A DNA stretch of 15,886 bases from Labilithrix sp. Its GTDB lineage: Bacteria; Myxococcota; Polyangia; Polyangiales; Polyangiaceae. The translations under genes and the position numbers were made by a program. The DNA is taken from the NCBI GenBank assembly GCA_028287035.1, contig JAQBQL010000040.1, positions 1-15,886 on the forward strand, given 5' to 3'. Of the stretch, positions 15,522 through 15,886 are shown in pieces (within the stretch, counting starts at the first letter, position 1; every line of letters starts with the position of its first letter). The notes beneath the pieces are model-generated. The model ran no database searches and was not told where the DNA came from. It worked only from the letters and a program-made list of their open reading frames with translations.

Positions 15522-15886
15522 TCAGGGCGTCGCGGGCCGGGCGCCCGGATCGACGCTGGCGCTGGTGGTGATCGACGACGACCCCGGCGCCGCGCTCCGG
15601 ATGCGGAGCAGGTACGTCGACAGGCCGGCGGCGAGCGAGAGCGCCACGATCACCACCAGCGCGAGCCAGGTCGGCACCTCGCGTGATCGTCGGGCGTTGC
15701 CCTCCACGAGCGCCACCGTGTCGGTGCGCGGCCGTCCGGCCGGAGCGGGAGCCTCGACCCCTGCCGCACCGCGGGCGAACGGGGCGCCCGAGTGACGCGT
15801 GTCGCCCGTCCGTCCCGCCGGCGTGGGCGAGGCGGGCGCCTCCGGCATGCGCGAGGTGTGCGGCGCCGCCTCGGCCCGCGCCGACG
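15522..15886 (-). CDS. Single-span membrane protein of unknown function, C-terminal part (5' end likely outside window)
   Basis: The reading frame stays open to the window edge, so the gene probably begins upstream. The ATG at 15848-15846 (108 residues) is a possible internal start. The visible part is rich in Ala, Pro, Gly and Arg. It has one hydrophobic segment (PTWLALVVIVALSLAAG and following, about 27-50 residues before the C-terminus in the central tail) flanked by basic residues on both sides. After it comes a short Ser/Thr/Pro tail. There is no cysteine, heme site or recognisable domain. The stop is two bases before the start of the pseudokinase-cytochrome gene, so it very likely belongs to the same operon. 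It could be the C-terminal anchor of a larger regulatory or assembly protein. I do not recognise it. Confidence 0.5.
   Translation of the reverse strand, partial: SARAEAAPHTSRMPEAPASPTPAGRTGDTRHSGAPFARGAAGVEAPAPAGRPRTDTVALVEGNARRSREVPTWLALVVIVALSLAAGLSTYLLRIRSAAPGSSSITTSASVDPGARPATP

Overview
The window is very GC-rich (about 70% by eye). It carries nine genes, all on the minus strand, separated by gaps of 58 bp or less, so it contains no long non-coding stretch. The base composition, a Ser/Thr-kinase-like fold, vWA and M61-type lipoproteins, and large multiheme cytochromes suggest a Myxococcota (former Deltaproteobacteria) chromosome. This assignment is inference; no rRNA or other marker is present. 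I saw no tRNA or rRNA gene, CRISPR array or insertion sequence.

Because everything is on the minus strand, transcription runs from high to low coordinates. Positions 15886-8232 hold the notable region. First comes the end of a single-span membrane protein of unknown function (cut by the window edge). Two bases later begins a run of three genes joined by overlapping stop and start codons (TGATG at 12489-12485, ATGA at 10217-10214). Gene A (12487-15519) is a degenerate protein-kinase domain, a membrane span and a periplasmic pentaheme cytochrome c. Gene B (10214-12487) has two cyclic-nucleotide-binding domains, a 16-cysteine four-cluster ferredoxin region and five membrane helices. Two of those helices each carry a His-x13-His pair, the spacing of a diheme b-type cytochrome. 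Gene C (8232-10217) has a periplasmic tetraheme domain between two membrane spans, then cytoplasmic ferredoxin clusters and an apparently circularly permuted FAD/NAD(P) oxidoreductase. Together they look like a complete electron path between cytoplasmic NAD(P)H and periplasmic c-type hemes, with nucleotide-sensing and pseudokinase domains on the cytoplasmic side. I know of no characterised complex with this set of parts. It is the best candidate here for an undescribed system.

Positions 8173-3249 hold three cell-envelope or accessory proteins: a secreted vWA protein, a membrane-anchored metallophosphoesterase with purple-acid-phosphatase-like motifs and a probable TTG start, and an M61-like zinc metallopeptidase lipoprotein.

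Positions 3198-1 hold a YprB-type RNase H-fold exonuclease with a helical-repeat tail, followed 15 bp later by leuS (leucyl-tRNA synthetase), whose C-terminal third lies outside the window.
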